Positions 62,207-64,000 of a stretch of 64,000 nucleotides of DNA are shown one piece after another. The notes below the pieces were generated by a model. That model was not told the origin of the DNA and made no database searches. It saw only the letters and a list, made by a program, of their open reading frames with translations. Within the stretch, counting starts at the first letter, position 1, and every line of letters starts with the position of its first letter. This DNA is from Chionoecetes opilio (taxonomy: Eukaryota > Arthropoda > Malacostraca > Decapoda > Majidae), in the NCBI GenBank assembly GCA_016584305.1, contig JACEEZ010016426.1, positions 18,501 through 82,500 on the forward strand. Direction: 5' to 3'. The translations under genes were made by a program, and so were the position numbers.

Positions 62207-64000
62207 GTTACAGTGGAGATCCATCTCAGCTGCGTCGATAACTGACAAAATTCTTCAAACAAAAAAACAAAAAAACAAACAAAATTCTGGTGGGTGGTGA
62301 CCACTGGGAGTATTTAAATAAAACTATAGATCAAGAAATATTTATACACGTGTAAAAACCGATAAATATTCATCCCTTGACGTATATGGCCACATCAACA
62401 AAACTTCACAAAATATGTTATTACCTCATTATAAGGCACGAAACCAACTTTAAATGAAATATAAGAATATGTACATAAGAATTTTATGAGCAACCACTCG
62501 TATATGAACAATCTCCGAGGTCCACAAAAGAAATTCGGAAATTAAAATTCTGGCGGTATGTAGTACTTTTTTCCTTAACCAAAACGCCTCCATTGTGTTG
62601 ACAGTTTCCGTTTCCTTGGTGATCTACACATTCTACACTCTGAAGTATCAAAGCCATGAGCTGCTGAGTTTCTCTCAACAAAGCATCGGCAGTGGTCGCT
62701 GCCGTACAAGGCCACGAATGATCGGTCACTGACTTTGTGTTGTTATGTCGGTCCAGAGAACGCGTATAAGACACGTACAAGAGGGAGACACGTACCAACA
62801 CAAGGCATTATAGAAAATTTGTAAGGGTAACTGGTGTAATTTAGTTATGTTCGTTGGTGTTAAAAGTGATCAATAGAAAGTATATGCATTTAACTCAGAT
62901 TCAGAGGCATGTTTCTTTCTTTCAAGCAGAGGAAAAATATGTATTGTATATGAGGTCGAGGGTAAGTCATCAGTAGAAATTATTCATAATACTCCATGCA
63001 TGGTCTCTCAGTCCTACCTAGTGGAACACGGTTCCCACACCACACGGCAGCCGTGGCCAATGGGTGGGCACCTAGGGGGGCACCGGCTTCTCATGGGGGG
63101 GCACGTGCCCACCCATGCTCCCTCTCAGCCTGGCGGTCTGCATGCAGCCTCTGTGCTATTCCCCCTGCCAATTCGAGAGAACTGAAACTCAAAATGCCAG
63201 GGGTCGCTGGCAGTTTTAACTCACTTTTTTGATAATAAGTTGGTCTACTGGAAAACAAAATATGGGCTTATTCCACTGCACTTAAAACACAAAAGTATAA
63301 TATTAAGAACGATTTTCTTCTATATGTATATTGTATAGAAGCCTGGTTCTGTAAAATATTGTATATAACCAAATAACCAAGGAGGTTATAGTTGAGGAGG
63401 CGAGGTAAATGCTACTCTATGATATTATATAGTCAATAACGTATGTTTAGAAGTTATCTATACCTAGGCAGTCATATTTTCCTGTTATTATTGTGTATCA
63501 ATCAGATAGAAAACCTGGAAGTGCAATGAGTCGACGCGTGAAGTGGCAATGTTTTGATTCAATCTCCCCGCCCACCACTCCCTGCCGCGGCACGTCGCCT
63601 CCACAATTATAACCTACATTGTCGCAACAACAAGCCGATTTCGGCATTCTTTATTCTTCGTTTTTCCAAGGCATTGCTTATTGTATTTTGACAAGCGTTT
63701 GCCAGACGCAGCAGTACTGTCTTAGAAAACAGTGTGAATATCGCCTAAATTTTACATGCCACAATATACATGTAAAAAATATATTAAGCTTTGCTACTCG
63801 AGGCGAGTAATTTGCATTAAATTGCTATTATAGAACGTTCCATCGTAATGCATGTCATCTATATAATTAGTAGAACAACAGAAGAACTATATTTTTTGGT
63901 ATTCAGATGCGGTGCATCAATGTTTATCGCGAAATTAATTTATGAAAAATATTAGTCGCGGAGCCAAAACACAGTAGACCAACCTTTGAGTTAAAACTGC
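62207..64000. other. Unassigned sequence to the end of the window
   Basis: Apart from GGGGGGCACC phrases near 63068-63105 I see nothing certain. A minus-strand frame (62801-62484) encodes HSWPCTAATTADALLRETQQ-type text without a recognised domain. No splice-consistent gene is evident. Confidence 0.45.

Larger units (their letters stand above)
61007..63115. mobile_element. hAT element (CAGTGGCGTAGCTAGG left end), right end tentative
   Basis: The left end CAGTGGCGTAGCTAGG followed by GGGGGGGCACC is a typical hAT terminus. Matching GGGGGGCACC phrases reappear at 63074-63105, which I take as the right subterminal zone, although a clear CCACTG end is not visible. A hAT transposase remnant and a SINE lie inside. 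Confidence 0.55.

Noticed and set aside
62484..62801. 105-residue minus-strand ORF as a host gene
   Set aside because: No recognisable domain, no splice context, flanked by transposon debris; kept only as unassigned sequence.

Overview
The window is eukaryotic nuclear DNA, almost certainly from an arthropod and most likely a decapod crustacean such as a crab. That inference rests on one split host gene with very large introns, long (AC)n and (AT)n tracts, and several non-LTR retrotransposon families whose style I associate with decapods. There is no bacterial operon, CRISPR array or viral genome here.

The only host gene I can support is an otubain-1-type deubiquitinase (OTUB1) on the + strand. 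Five exons join with canonical splice sites and continuous frame: 127-216, 17947-18071, 43621-43705, 47504-47698 and 49491-49691. They give 231 residues. With a fixed offset of 41, the visible Asp, Cys, His and Asp fall on human D88, C91, H265 and D267. About 40 N-terminal residues therefore lie upstream of the window. A 3' UTR with an AATAAA at 50059 follows. Coding sequence is about 1.4% of the 50 kb gene body.

The introns are transposon graveyards. Intron 1 (217-17946) holds a deleted Tc1 element, tRNA-derived SINEs, TA-flanked Tigger/pogo-like MITEs, a hAT element split by a CR1-like LINE, and minus-strand jockey-like LINEs. Intron 2 (18072-43620) starts with a plus-strand copy of the same LINE and then holds nested MITEs, three foldback elements carrying transposase N-termini, LINE fragments, and a 5.1 kb hAT element containing four further elements. 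Introns 3 and 4 hold a SINE, a Tc1 foldback, a MITE with a LINE inside it, and an eroded LINE.

Downstream of the gene are a piggyBac-like MITE, a nearly intact Tc1/mariner element (DD36E spacing, one premature stop), a 4.2 kb array of a 25-bp satellite (about 167 units), a LINE-in-LINE-with-MITE nest, and hAT elements to the end of the window.

Points most worth a second look: exon 2, which encodes the catalytic Cys, is flanked by kilobase inverted LINE copies; a MITE family carries a captured LINE fragment as in-frame 153-bp repeats; foldbacks built from transposase DNA-binding domains recur; the satellite has candidate seed monomers nearby; and an unclassified TIR element at 29451-30463 carries reiterated CACGATAG-type motifs.
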